This document shows, one piece after another, positions 19,404 through 29,246 of a stretch of DNA of 64,000 nt. The first letter of the stretch is position 1; each line of letters starts with the position of its first letter. Made by a program: the position numbers and the translations under genes. The stretch covers positions 248,001 to 312,000 of the forward strand of contig NZ_NEGH01000001.1 in assembly GCF_002135375.1 (NCBI RefSeq). Reading direction: 5' to 3'. Below the pieces are notes generated by a model. That model was not told the origin of the DNA and made no database searches. It saw nothing but the letters and a program-made list of their open reading frames with translations. Source of the DNA: Acinetobacter sp. ANC 4558 (GTDB lineage: Bacteria; Pseudomonadota; Gammaproteobacteria; Pseudomonadales; Moraxellaceae).

Positions 19404-22106
19404 TTATTTCTCCTCTTTATAATCAGCAACCGCATGAAGTTCTGGATGTACTTGAGGTTGCCAAGCAACTGGACGCTCTGTTTCCAATTCAAAAGATGAA
19501 ATTGCATCTTTCACTAATCGTGCATCTACTTCGCCTTCATCAGCAAGTTTTTTCAATGTTGCAACAACAATATGTGCTGCATCTACACCGAAATAACTAC
19601 GTAAATTTCCACGCGTATCTGAACGACCATAACCATCTGTACCTAATGCAACAAATGGACGGTTATCTGGAAGATATCCGCGAATTTGTTCGCTGTATGC
19701 ACGGACATGATCTGTTGCAGAAACAACAATACCCTTCGTACCACGAAGTTGTTTAGATACCCAAGATTCTTTCTCTTCCTCAGCTAAAGGATGGAGGCGA
19801 TTGTATTCTTCACACGCCATACCATCACGCGCCAATTCATTAAAGCTTGTTGCGCTCCATACGTTTGAATGGATTTGATATTCATCACGTAAAATTTGAG
19901 CAGCTTTGATCACTTCACGAAGAATAACCCCTGAACCCATCAACTGAACCGTTGCTTTTTCATCTTTTTCAAGTAGATATAAACCACGTTTAATCCCTTC
20001 TTCAACACCTTCAGGCATTTCAGGATGCTCGTAGTTCTCATTCATTACTGTTAAGTAATAGAATACACGCTCTTGATTTACATACATACGTTGTAAACCA
20101 TCGTGAACAATGACAGCAAGCTCATAACCAAAACATGGATCATAAGAAATACAGTTTGGAATCGTATTTGCAAGAATGTGAGAGTGCCCGTCTTGGTGCT
20201 GTAAGCCTTCACCATTTAATGTCGTACGACCAGCAGTTGCACCTAACAAGAAGCCTTGTGCCTGTGCATCACCTGCAGCCCACGCAATATCGCCAATACG
20301 TTGGAAACCAAACATTGAGTAATACATATACATTGGAATCATTGGCAAGTTATTGGTTGAATAACTCGTTGCTAATGCAGCCCATGCACTCATTGCACCT
20401 GCTTCATTAATACCTTCTTGAAGCATATGACCATCTTTTGCTTCACGGTAATGCATTAACTGCTCTTGGTCTTCAGGTGTATATTGTTGACCATTCGCTG
20501 CATAGATACCCAACTGACGGAACATACCTTCCAAACCGAACGTACGTGCTTCATCAGGTACAATTGGAACGACGCGATCTTTAATGGCTTTTTCTTTCAG
20601 CAAGGCTGCAATCAAACGAACCATGACCATCGTCGTTGATTGTGCTTTACCATTTGAACCTTTCAGCACTGCATCAAATGCAGATAATTCAGGGATAGCA
20701 AGTTGTTCGCTATCTTTACGACGTGCAGGTAGATAACCACCTAAAGCTTCACGACGTGCTTTCATATATTTTAATTCAGGCGAGTTTTCGCTTGGACGAT
20801 AGAAAGGTACTTCTTCTAATTGTTCATCATTAAATGGCAAATTAAAACGGTCACGTACATATTTTAAAGATTCAATTTGCATCTTTTTAATTTGATGCGT
20901 TTTATTTACCGCTTCAAGCTCTTCAGATAAACCATAACCTTTTACTGTTTTCGCTAGAATTACAGTCGGTTGACCTTTTGCTGTACAGGCTTCTGCATAA
21001 GCAGCAAATACTTTATATGGATCATGTCCGCCACGGTTTAACCCATTAATATCGTCATCACTTAAATCTTTTACGAGTTCAGCTGCTTCTGGATATTTAC
21101 CAAAGAATTTTTCACGTGTATACGCACCACCTTTTACTTGGTAACGCTGATATTCACCATCTAAAGTTTCTTCCATCACAGCTTGAAGCGCGCCTGTCTC
21201 ATCTTTTGCGAGTAAAGGATCCCAATGGCGGCCCCATACTACTTTAATCACACGCCAGCCTGCACCACGGAATAACGATTCAAGTTCTTGTATAATTTTA
21301 CCGTTACCACGCACAGGACCGTCTAAGCGCTGTAAGTTACAGTTCACAACCCAAATTAAGTTATCTAACTTTTCACGACCTGCTAAAGAAATAGCACCAG
21401 TACTTTCTGGCTCATCCATTTCCCCATCGCCAAGATAAGCCCATACCTTACGATCTTCTTCTTTAATCAAACCACGATTCATCAAATATTTTTGAATATG
21501 CGCTTGATAAATCGACATAATTGGACCAAGACCCATAGATACTGTTGGGAATTGCCAATAGTCAGGCATTAAATACGGATGTGGATAGCTTGATAAGCCT
21601 TTACCAGCAACTTCACGACGGAAATTACTTAAATGCTCTTCAGTTAAGCGTCCTTCTAAAAACGAACGAGCATAAATACCAGGCGCACAATGCCCTTGGT
21701 AATAAATCATGTCTCCGCCAAAATTATCGCTATTTGCACGGAAAAAATGGTTAAAACCTACATCATATAACGTCGCAGACGAAGCAAAACTTGCTAAATG
21801 TCCACCTAAGTCATCACCTGTTTTATTCGCTCGAAGTACCATCGCAAGTGCATTCCAACGAATAAGTGCACGAATACGACGCTCCATATCTTGATCACCT
21901 GGCATTGCAGGCTGTTCCGCTACAGAAATAGTATTGAGATAAGGGGTATTTAGGCGCTGAATAGGTACATGCTTTGCAATCGCTTGCTGATAGAGCTTTT
22001 CTAATAAAAATGCAGCACGCTCAGTGCCCATATGTTGCAAAACCGAGTCAAAAGCTTCTTGCCATTCTTGGGTTTCTTGCGCGTCAGTATCGCCATAAAA
22101 CGCCAT
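19404..22106 (-). CDS. aceE: pyruvate dehydrogenase E1 component, homodimeric type
   Basis: Thiamine-diphosphate enzyme that decarboxylates pyruvate and passes the acetyl group to E2. 900 residues, typical of the single-chain gammaproteobacterial E1. The thiamine diphosphate motif runs from GDGEMDEPE to NCN about 28 residues later, and the E. coli-like segments GGHDPYKVFAAY and QDGHSH are present. First gene of the aceE-aceF operon. No pdhR-type regulator gene and no lpd gene is adjacent. Confidence 0.97.
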   Translation of the reverse strand: MAFYGDTDAQETQEWQEAFDSVLQHMGTERAAFLLEKLYQQAIAKHVPIQRLNTPYLNTISVAEQPAMPGDQDMERRIRALIRWNALAMVLRANKTGDDLGGHLASFASSATLYDVGFNHFFRANSDNFGGDMIYYQGHCAPGIYARSFLEGRLTEEHLSNFRREVAGKGLSSYPHPYLMPDYWQFPTVSMGLGPIMSIYQAHIQKYLMNRGLIKEEDRKVWAYLGDGEMDEPESTGAISLAGREKLDNLIWVVNCNLQRLDGPVRGNGKIIQELESLFRGAGWRVIKVVWGRHWDPLLAKDETGALQAVMEETLDGEYQRYQVKGGAYTREKFFGKYPEAAELVKDLSDDDINGLNRGGHDPYKVFAAYAEACTAKGQPTVILAKTVKGYGLSEELEAVNKTHQIKKMQIESLKYVRDRFNLPFNDEQLEEVPFYRPSENSPELKYMKARREALGGYLPARRKDSEQLAIPELSAFDAVLKGSNGKAQSTTMVMVRLIAALLKEKAIKDRVVPIVPDEARTFGLEGMFRQLGIYAANGQQYTPEDQEQLMHYREAKDGHMLQEGINEAGAMSAWAALATSYSTNNLPMIPMYMYYSMFGFQRIGDIAWAAGDAQAQGFLLGATAGRTTLNGEGLQHQDGHSHILANTIPNCISYDPCFGYELAVIVHDGLQRMYVNQERVFYYLTVMNENYEHPEMPEGVEEGIKRGLYLLEKDEKATVQLMGSGVILREVIKAAQILRDEYQIHSNVWSATSFNELARDGMACEEYNRLHPLAEEEKESWVSKQLRGTKGIVVSATDHVRAYSEQIRGYLPDNRPFVALGTDGYGRSDTRGNLRSYFGVDAAHIVVATLKKLADEGEVDARLVKDAISSFELETERPVAWQPQVHPELHAVADYKEEK

Positions 22107-22402
22107 GTTTCACCTATCCTATGAACCTATTAATAGTGCATATATGTACCACATTTTTAAGCACAACACATATCGCCATAAATGAATACGACAATGGTCT
22201 ATTATTTAGGAAATAAATAGTGATTGATCTTTTTACGATTTTTGATTAAAAAATAAGCCAATTAAGCATTCATTTAAACAGGTGAAGAAAAAATGGGCAA
22301 TTTTATACTAATAAAATAAAAATGACTCAACATGACCAATCCTTCAGTCATGTTAAGTGAAATGAGGTTAATTTTAATGAAGTGTTAAAATAATTTGAAA
22401 TT
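22107..22402. other. intergenic region upstream of aceE
   Basis: About 300 bases between the aceE start and the end of the M23 peptidase gene. It must contain the aceEF promoter. I could not pick out a convincing operator; a loose inverted repeat (CATGACC/GTCATG near 22334-22355) is the only structure noticed. Confidence 0.4.
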
Positions 22403-23062
22403 TTAATCAAGCATTGCCAAATAAGAAGATGGATTTTTACGCTGTCCATCTTTGACAACTTCATAATGTAAATGAGGACCTGTACAACGTCCTGTACAGC
22501 CAACATTAGCAATATGATCACCTGCTTCTACCTGATCACCCACGTTTACGATTAAACGTGAAGCATGTGCATAACGCGTTAAATAACCATTACCATGGTT
22601 AATTTCAACATATTGTCCATAGCCTGTGCCCCAACCTGATTTTGTTACAATGCCAGGACCAGTGGCATAGATAGGTGTACCTGCCGGTGCGGCTAAATCA
22701 AGACCTGAATGATTTTCTGCACGTCCTCCCATTGTTCTGCCACCATAATTTGAACTTACTCGTGCAGAAGGTAATGGATGAGTGACCAACCATGAATAGG
22801 GATTATTAGAAGCATTAAAATTGGAAGAAACATTTAAACCATATTTTTTTTCTAAAGATTCATTATCTATTTCAATCGCTTTATTCTTATCACGTAAAGT
22901 TACTGACATTTTAGTTGATGATGAATTTAATGATTTTGTCAGTTGTTCGATTCGATCCATTGATTGATTGTTTACAGCATTTAAATCAACTAAGTCCGCA
23001 AATGCAGTAGATATTGTTGTTGCTGCAATTGAAAAAGCAAAAATTATACGTTTTATCGACAT
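22403..23062 (-). CDS. M23-family (LytM) metallopeptidase, secreted
   Basis: Probable periplasmic peptidoglycan endopeptidase. A signal peptide (MSIKRIIFAFSIAATTIST, cleavage after AFA) precedes a linker and a C-terminal peptidase domain with the zinc motifs HSGLDLAAP and HLHYEV and the fold-typical GYGQYVEINHGNGY. An upstream GTG at 23089 is in frame, but the ATG at 23062 has GAGG six bases ahead, giving 219 residues. Two cysteines (CTGRC) flank the active-site loop. It is divergent from dciA. Some family members only bind and activate amidases, but both zinc motifs here are intact. Confidence 0.9.
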   Translation of the reverse strand: MSIKRIIFAFSIAATTISTAFADLVDLNAVNNQSMDRIEQLTKSLNSSSTKMSVTLRDKNKAIEIDNESLEKKYGLNVSSNFNASNNPYSWLVTHPLPSARVSSNYGGRTMGGRAENHSGLDLAAPAGTPIYATGPGIVTKSGWGTGYGQYVEINHGNGYLTRYAHASRLIVNVGDQVEAGDHIANVGCTGRCTGPHLHYEVVKDGQRKNPSSYLAMLD

Positions 23063-23170
23063 AAAAACCTCATGATCAATCCTCCTCACAAATTTTCTTG
23101 ATAATTTCTATCCTTGAAATTAAGTTAATAGAACGTATAAGATTAAGACATAATGGTGGAGAAATTATGT

Positions 23171-23614
23171 ATGTCTGAACTTATTAACGTTTTCCAACAA
23201 ACAAGAAAACAAAAAAAAACGGGAAACTTAACGTTCCTTTCTACACAAATTGCTGCATGGCAACAACTTACACGATTAATTCAACCTTTATTGCCCCAAC
23301 CAGAACAATGGCAAGTTGCTTGTTATCAACAAGGCATTCTAACGATTACTGGATTAAATCAAGCAATGATCAGTCAGCTTGCTTATTTACAAAAGCATTA
23401 TATTACACAGCTTTCACAACTCAACGAATTTAAGGATTTAAACAAAATCCAAGTTCGCTTAAGAGTGTCTGCTAAGACATCATTAAAACCCAAAGCTATT
23501 CCGAAATCGCTTAGTACGGATACTCAAGAGATGCTCAAAAGTGCTGCTGACTTTATAATTGATCCTAAGCTTAGCCAAGCTTTATTACGTTTGGCAAGTA
23601 AAAATGAAAAATAA
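23171..23614 (+). CDS. dciA: DciA (DUF721) replicative helicase loader
   Basis: 147-residue protein with the DUF721 fold: basic N-terminus, LIQPLLPQPEQWQVACYQQGILTI, then LRVSAKT and a loose C-terminal helix. DciA loads the DnaB helicase in bacteria that lack DnaC/DnaI, and in many gammaproteobacteria its gene lies beside lpxC, as here (convergent). An ATG at 23153 is possible, but the ATG at 23171 has GGAGA eight bases upstream. It shares a divergent promoter region with the M23 peptidase. Confidence 0.85.
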   Translation: MSELINVFQQTRKQKKTGNLTFLSTQIAAWQQLTRLIQPLLPQPEQWQVACYQQGILTITGLNQAMISQLAYLQKHYITQLSQLNEFKDLNKIQVRLRVSAKTSLKPKAIPKSLSTDTQEMLKSAADFIIDPKLSQALLRLASKNEK

Positions 23615-23707
23615 CATTTTGTTTATTCACTTTTTTGTTCATTTAAAATATCGGTAGACATTAATATTTTGTGATTTTTGTAAAACTTTCCTTATCAAGA
23701 CAAACGA

Positions 23708-24610
23708 TTACATCACACTTACATACTTAATTGGACAACTTTCCATGTCATCAAATGTTACAATTTTATAATTACTTGGGTCACTTTGAACATTGCGCAG
23801 CAACTGATTATTTAATGCATGACCTGATTTATAACCATCAAATTTTGCAATAATTTGATGTCCTAATAGGTACAAATCACCAACTGCATCTAGAATTTTA
23901 TGCCTTACAAATTCATCTGAGTAACGAAGTCCCTCTTCATTCACAACACCTGTATCATCTACACCTATTGCATTTTCTAAACTTGCACCTAATGCTAGAT
24001 TATTTGCTTTTAAATAATCCAAATCTTTCATAAAGCCAAAGGTTCGAGCATCGCTGACTTCATACACAAAAACTTCTGTTGATAAATCAATGCTCGCTGA
24101 CTGATATTCTTTTTTAAATGCAGGATGATCAAAGTCAATCGTGAAATTGAGTTGAAATCCTTCATGAGGGCTAAAAATTGCTTTTTTATCATCAATGAGG
24201 GCTTTAACTGGTTTTAAAATCTTAATAAATTTTTTGGGTGCATCTAATTCTTTTAAACCGCCTTGCATCAGCAAATAAATAAATGGCCCCGCACTACCAT
24301 CCATAATAGGAACTTCTGAGGCAGAAACTTCAATAATTAAATTATCAATACCTAAACCTGCAATTGCACTCATTACATGCTCAATCGTCCCTACTTTTGT
24401 ATTTTCTAGGACTAAATTTGAACACATAAATGCCTCTTGAACTAACATTGCATTCGCGTGAATCTCAACAGGCGGACTTAAATCAATACGACGAAAAACA
24501 ATACCTCCATCAGCATGGTGAGGCACAAAGTTCATCAGCACTTTCTGACCACTATGTAGACCAATACCACTCGCTTTCACGACACGTTGTAAGGTACGTT
24601 GTTTCAACAT
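23708..24610 (-). CDS. lpxC: UDP-3-O-acyl-N-acetylglucosamine deacetylase
   Basis: Zinc deacetylase, the committed step of lipid A synthesis. 300 residues. Zinc ligands are in [11 protein letters not shown] (His78) and [15 protein letters not shown] (about residues 236-250); KSGHALNN carries the conserved catalytic His. It lies downstream of ftsZ, as in E. coli, but a terminator hairpin separates the two, so it probably has its own promoter. Confidence 0.97.
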   Translation of the reverse strand: MLKQRTLQRVVKASGIGLHSGQKVLMNFVPHHADGGIVFRRIDLSPPVEIHANAMLVQEAFMCSNLVLENTKVGTIEHVMSAIAGLGIDNLIIEVSASEVPIMDGSAGPFIYLLMQGGLKELDAPKKFIKILKPVKALIDDKKAIFSPHEGFQLNFTIDFDHPAFKKEYQSASIDLSTEVFVYEVSDARTFGFMKDLDYLKANNLALGASLENAIGVDDTGVVNEEGLRYSDEFVRHKILDAVGDLYLLGHQIIAKFDGYKSGHALNNQLLRNVQSDPSNYKIVTFDDMESCPIKYVSVM

Positions 24611-24675
24611 GTTTCTTTAATCGCCTACCTAAAAATAAGCTTATACGTTAGCATATTTAGCTATTGATAAAAAAC

Positions 24676-24703
24676 AAAAAGGTAGCATCTTCGCTACCTT
24701 TTT
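24676..24703 (-). terminator. terminator between ftsZ and lpxC
   Basis: GGTAGC-ATCTTC-GCTACC flanked by A5 and T5, so it can work on either strand. It follows ftsZ on the minus strand. Confidence 0.88.
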
Positions 24704-24735
24704 ATTTAAGGAATGGAGGTAAAGACGTTAAAAAA

Positions 24736-25917
24736 TCATTTACGTTGCTGATTTTTCAAATAATCTTGAATGCTCATCGGGGTTGGACGAGAAACCCCTG
24801 TACCACCCTGTGAAGATGCTGGATGTCCAGATTCTGCCTGTTGACGCTGAATTGCAGGGACATCATCTTCATCTACAGCACTATTATTTACATGTGTATT
24901 CTGTGAAACTGAGCGTTTTACAGGCTCTACCGCATCCGCTGAGTTGCGTGTCAATCCTGTAGCGATAACGGTAACGCTAAGCTCATCACGCGCATCTGGA
25001 TCAAATACAGTGCCATAGAAGACCTGACCTTCTTCCAAATCTGCAATTTGATTGACAACATCTGTAATTTCTTCAATTTCACCAAATGTAACATCATCAC
25101 CGCCTGTTACATTAATCAAAATACCTTTCGCATTCATGATCGTTACATTATCAAGCAACGGACTACGAATTGCTTGCTCTGCAGCTTGACGTGCACGCGT
25201 TTCACCACGACCCGTACCCACCCCCATCATGGCATAACCACGAGTGCTCATTGCTGTTTTCAAGTCAGCAAAGTCAAGGTTGATATGACCTGGGCGTACA
25301 ACTAAATCAAAGATACTACGGACAGCATTTAATAAAACATCATCTGCTTTTTTATATGCATCTTTCATTGAAATATCACGAAATACTTTCAATAAACGTT
25401 GATTTGGAATAATAATTAAAGAATCAACATGCTGTTCTAATGCTTCAATTCCTTTTTCTGCAGATTGAAGACGGCGTTTTCCTTCAAAATTAAATGGAGT
25501 AGTTACAACACCAACCGTTAAAATACCCATTTCTTTTGCAATTTCAGCGACAACTGGTGCAGCGCCTGTACCGGTACCACCACCCATACCCGCAGTGACG
25601 AATACCATATCCGTACCTTCAAGTTGTTGGCGTATTAATTCTCGACTTTCCTCTGCGGCAGTTTGTCCGACTTGAGGATTCGCTCCAGCACCTAGTCCAC
25701 GCGTACTTTGCTCACCCAACTGGATTTTGAATTTTGAATCCATTCGATCCAAAGCTTGCTTGTCTGTATTTGCACAAACAAATCTTACGCCTTGAATGTC
25801 TGATTGCAACATATGTTGTACAGCATTACCACCTGCACCACCCACACCAAAAACAGTGAAACGGGCTTGGCCGTTATTGTCTGCTTGATCATCTTCAAAA
25901 AAATCAAATGATGCCAT
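24736..25917 (-). CDS. ftsZ: cell division protein FtsZ
   Basis: Tubulin-like GTPase that forms the division ring. 393 residues. GTP-binding parts are GVGGAGGNAV (near residue 24), the signature GGGTGTGAAPVVA and the T7 loop NLDFADLKTAM. A disordered linker leads to a conserved C-terminal peptide PTPMSIQDYLKNQQRK, which binds FtsA/ZipA. Last gene of the murG-murC-ddl-ftsQ-ftsA-ftsZ order; 156 bases separate it from ftsA and probably hold an extra promoter. Confidence 0.98.
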   Translation of the reverse strand: MASFDFFEDDQADNNGQARFTVFGVGGAGGNAVQHMLQSDIQGVRFVCANTDKQALDRMDSKFKIQLGEQSTRGLGAGANPQVGQTAAEESRELIRQQLEGTDMVFVTAGMGGGTGTGAAPVVAEIAKEMGILTVGVVTTPFNFEGKRRLQSAEKGIEALEQHVDSLIIIPNQRLLKVFRDISMKDAYKKADDVLLNAVRSIFDLVVRPGHINLDFADLKTAMSTRGYAMMGVGTGRGETRARQAAEQAIRSPLLDNVTIMNAKGILINVTGGDDVTFGEIEEITDVVNQIADLEEGQVFYGTVFDPDARDELSVTVIATGLTRNSADAVEPVKRSVSQNTHVNNSAVDEDDVPAIQRQQAESGHPASSQGGTGVSRPTPMSIQDYLKNQQRK

Positions 25918-25974
25918 GACCTTTAGATATCCTAATTTGCTATTGGCAGCGACAAATGCCCGTATACTGCCTTG

Positions 25975-25998
25975 TTCTTAAAAAAATTGTTTTAAGAA
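25975..25998. repeat. inverted repeat in the ftsA-ftsZ gap
   Basis: TTCTTAAAA and TTTTAAGAA form a 9-bp inverted repeat with a six-base spacer. No T tract follows on either strand, so it is not a standard terminator. It may be an operator or an RNA structure between ftsA and ftsZ. Confidence 0.4.
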
Positions 25999-26073
25999 TG
26001 CGGTGCTATAACGCACTTGTCAAGTACAAGTCATTATTCACCTACTTCTTCACACTAGATTGCAACAATTCTA

Positions 26074-27336
26074 CTAAAAAATTGATTTTAATTTGTCATT
26101 TAAGCCTGACCAAGCTCGACCAAACCGTCCCAAAATAGACAGTTTCTCTAATTCTTCAGTTTCGACAATAGTCTCTTGTGCATAGGTTTGACTATACATG
26201 AGTAAGCCTGCTGCCGTAACATATTGTGAACGACGTAATGATGCTTGGTTTTGCTCATCAGCATAAACTTCTACAGGTGGATTACCCAAATGCGCAGAAA
26301 CACCTAAGCGTGTACGAGCCAGACTCACCATACCCTCAATTTGGCTCGCGTCACCTGCTAAAACAACACCATGATATAAGCCATGAATTGCGCCACTTTG
26401 CTCTAATTCATGGCTAATTTGGCTAAAAATTTCGTCATAACGTGCGATAATAATTTCAGCCAACTCTATACGGCTAATCGTCTGAGGCCCATCTATCCCT
26501 TGAATCTGGATCATATGATCAGGCTTCACCACACTTAAGTCGACACATCCATAAAGGAGTTTAATTCTTTCAGCTTCTTCAGTCGTTGTTTGTAACACTG
26601 CTGCAATATCACGTGTGACATGTTCTCCACCACGTTGAATCGTTTGAGCAAATGCTAAACGCCCATCTAAATAAACCGCTAAATTGGTCGTACCTGCACC
26701 AATATCAACCAGACAGACACCATACTCTTTTTCATCTTTTAACAAGGTTGCTTCGGCCGTTGCAAGATTAGAGACCACCATCTTCTCAACGCCAATATTT
26801 GCACCTTTTAATGCCCGATCTAAGTTTTGCATAGTACTGATAGGCAACATCATCAACTGATAATGAGCAGTCATACTATGTGCTGACATACGAATAGGGT
26901 TTTGTACCCATTCACCAGAATCATCCAAATCGAAACCCAGTGGTACCGCACTCACTAAATAATGATCTGAAGTGAGATGGCTTGCTTTCGCTAGCTCCAA
27001 TGCTCGTACAACTTCACTTGTTGTTATTGTATGATCATGGTTTTCAATTGGTGTTCGACCAGAAGCATAAAAACTTTTTAATTCTGTGCTCGGAATAGAA
27101 ATCCATGCTGAATGCACACGACATTCTGCCATATCTTCTGCTTCTTGAACGGCATTTTTTATGGCAGTTATGACTTTATCTAGACTAACAATTTTTCCTT
27201 TACTCATGCCTCGGTTACGAGCAGTTGCCATACCAATAACTTCAATATTATTGGACTCGTGTACCTTACCAATCAAAACTGAAACCTTGTGCGTCCCAAT
27301 GTCTATTGCTACAACTGAGGGAACAGCTTCACTCAT
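26074..27336 (-). CDS. ftsA: cell division protein FtsA
   Basis: Actin-like ATPase that tethers FtsZ to the membrane and recruits later division proteins. 420 residues. Nucleotide-binding motifs VAIDIGTHKV at the N-terminus, VDIGAGTTNLAVY near residue 205 and VVLAGDASQIEG near 325. The C-terminal amphipathic membrane helix is visible (FGRAWSGLNDKLKSIF). Follows ftsQ on the same strand. Confidence 0.97.
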   Translation of the reverse strand: MSEAVPSVVAIDIGTHKVSVLIGKVHESNNIEVIGMATARNRGMSKGKIVSLDKVITAIKNAVQEAEDMAECRVHSAWISIPSTELKSFYASGRTPIENHDHTITTSEVVRALELAKASHLTSDHYLVSAVPLGFDLDDSGEWVQNPIRMSAHSMTAHYQLMMLPISTMQNLDRALKGANIGVEKMVVSNLATAEATLLKDEKEYGVCLVDIGAGTTNLAVYLDGRLAFAQTIQRGGEHVTRDIAAVLQTTTEEAERIKLLYGCVDLSVVKPDHMIQIQGIDGPQTISRIELAEIIIARYDEIFSQISHELEQSGAIHGLYHGVVLAGDASQIEGMVSLARTRLGVSAHLGNPPVEVYADEQNQASLRRSQYVTAAGLLMYSQTYAQETIVETEELEKLSILGRFGRAWSGLNDKLKSIF

Positions 27337-27403
27337 TATCTACTACCATTACATATGTGTCTGATTTATGGCTTTTAAAGCCTATTATTTATAAAGCCTA
27401 TTA

Positions 27404-28258
27404 TTATGGCTTCACCCCTATTATATCTGCAATGTTTATGTCATTACTCGTTACAACAAAATTACCATTTATTATCTTAGGTGGTACTGAATTCTTCCAT
27501 TGTATTGCTAATCCATTTCGATATCGTACATCAATTGCAGAAATTTGATTCCAAATAGGTTTTAGATCATGTTCTGCCAGATAACTTAATCGCTGTAATT
27601 TACTCATCATTTGATCTTGATCTACAATAATACGTAGCCCGGAATCAAATTGCATAAACCATGTCATTCGATCTGTTAAATAAAGTTCTTTTAACCGCAG
27701 ATTTACAGGTAAAAATAGTTGGTTAATCTCATTATAGCGACGCATCATCATTTTTGATTGATGAATCGGTCCATGTAACAAAGGTAATTGCTGATTATTT
27801 TTAGTCACAACTTCAGTAAATACATCTCCGCTATCGCTCAGCAAACGCCCTGTACCCCACCGTGCAATTGCATGTTTTGGCATAACTCGAACTCGAATTG
27901 AGTTCGGCCATGAGCGAGAAACAACTACGCGATCGACCCAAGATAACTCTAATGCCTTATCTCGAATTTGCTTTAAATCGGATGTAAAATAATTACTTGT
28001 AACAACAGGCATTACATGATTGATAACTTGTTTTTGCTCAACTCCAGATTGTGTGCCTACAACATCAAGCTCTGCAACTTTAGCATTGGTCATGACTTGA
28101 TATAAACCAAACAAGCCCAAGACTAAAATGACAAAGGCAACCAACAACAACACCCACCCACCAAAGTTTGTAAGCTTATCCTTACGCGATGGTGGTTTAT
28201 CATGAATCGAGGTTATTGCTACTTTCTTTCGACGCATTGAAGCTGGAAGTTGAGCCAT
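27404..28258 (-). CDS. ftsQ: cell division protein FtsQ
   Basis: Bitopic inner-membrane protein linking early and late divisome parts through FtsB/FtsL. 284 residues: a basic cytoplasmic N-terminus, one membrane helix (WVLLLVAFVILVLGLFGLY, about residues 35-53), a POTRA domain (VAELDVVGTQSGVEQ) and the FtsQ domain with VSRSWPNSIRVRV. It starts three bases after the ddl stop codon. Confidence 0.95.
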   Translation of the reverse strand: MAQLPASMRRKKVAITSIHDKPPSRKDKLTNFGGWVLLLVAFVILVLGLFGLYQVMTNAKVAELDVVGTQSGVEQKQVINHVMPVVTSNYFTSDLKQIRDKALELSWVDRVVVSRSWPNSIRVRVMPKHAIARWGTGRLLSDSGDVFTEVVTKNNQQLPLLHGPIHQSKMMMRRYNEINQLFLPVNLRLKELYLTDRMTWFMQFDSGLRIIVDQDQMMSKLQRLSYLAEHDLKPIWNQISAIDVRYRNGLAIQWKNSVPPKIINGNFVVTSNDINIADIIGVKP

Positions 28259-28261
28259 AAT

Positions 28262-29191
28262 CTAGTGGGTCACTTCTATTAAGGTCTGCTCAAGAATAGC
28301 AACACATAGACTTTCAAAGCTATAACCAACTGCTTGAGCTGCTTTCGGAACGAGAGAATGACTCGTCATTCCTGGCACAGTATTAACCTCTAATAGCCAA
28401 AAGTTTCCTTCTTCATCTTGCATTGCATCTATACGTCCCCAACCACTTGCTCCAACTGCTTGGAAAGCTCTTAAGGACAATGCTTGAAGACGCTTTTCAT
28501 CTTCTGGTGTTAAACCACACGGAATCCCATACTCAACATCATTACGCGTGTATTTTGCTTCATAATCATAAAAAGCAACATCTTCAGGTGGCTGTAAACG
28601 AATGACTGGTAAGGCTTGATTGTTTAAAATGACAATGGTAAATTCGCGCCCTGTAATCCACTTTTCAGCCATCACAACAGCATCATGTTGTGTAGCTTTT
28701 TCAATTGCAAGTGCGAAATCTTCTATTTTTTCGACTTTACTCATACCAATACTAGAACCTTCATGTACTGGCTTAATAATGAATGGCAAACCAATTGAGT
28801 CTACAACATCCTGTAAATTAGAATCTTTTGCCACAATACGATAGGGTGCTGTCGGGAGTTCAGAACCTTGCCAAATTTGCTTGGTTTTAATTTTATCCAT
28901 TCCAATGGCAGAGCCTTGAACACCTGTTCCAGTATATGGCACACCTAACCATTCAAGTGCACCTTGAATTTGACCATCTTCTCCACCACGACCATGTAAA
29001 ACAATGAATGTACGATCGTACTGCGTGAGTTCGGTTACACTCCGATCTTGAGGATCAAAACCTTCAGCATTTACACCCGAATGGAGCAATGCTTCTAATA
29101 CAGCTTTACCACTGGCTAATGACACCTCACGTTCAGCAGATTTACCACCAAACAACACGGCAACTTTGCCGAACTTAGAAGCATTTGTCAC
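28262..29191 (-). CDS. ddl: D-alanine--D-alanine ligase
   Basis: ATP-grasp enzyme making D-Ala-D-Ala for peptidoglycan precursors. 309 residues, DdlB type. Motifs: VLFGGKSAEREVSL at the N-terminus, HGRGGEDGQIQG, the ATP-binding KPVHEGSSIGMSKV and the C-terminal LEVNTVPGMTSHSL. Between murC and ftsQ, as in the E. coli dcw cluster. Confidence 0.97.
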   Translation of the reverse strand: MTNASKFGKVAVLFGGKSAEREVSLASGKAVLEALLHSGVNAEGFDPQDRSVTELTQYDRTFIVLHGRGGEDGQIQGALEWLGVPYTGTGVQGSAIGMDKIKTKQIWQGSELPTAPYRIVAKDSNLQDVVDSIGLPFIIKPVHEGSSIGMSKVEKIEDFALAIEKATQHDAVVMAEKWITGREFTIVILNNQALPVIRLQPPEDVAFYDYEAKYTRNDVEYGIPCGLTPEDEKRLQALSLRAFQAVGASGWGRIDAMQDEEGNFWLLEVNTVPGMTSHSLVPKAAQAVGYSFESLCVAILEQTLIEVTH

Positions 29192-29246
29192 GTTAATATC
29201 CTTAAAATTTATTAATCAGCAATTAAAAGCTAAATCACAAAAGTGA

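Noticed and set aside
23063..23089. GTG start for the M23 peptidase
   Set aside because: It would place polar residues in front of a good signal peptide; the internal ATG has its own GAGG site.
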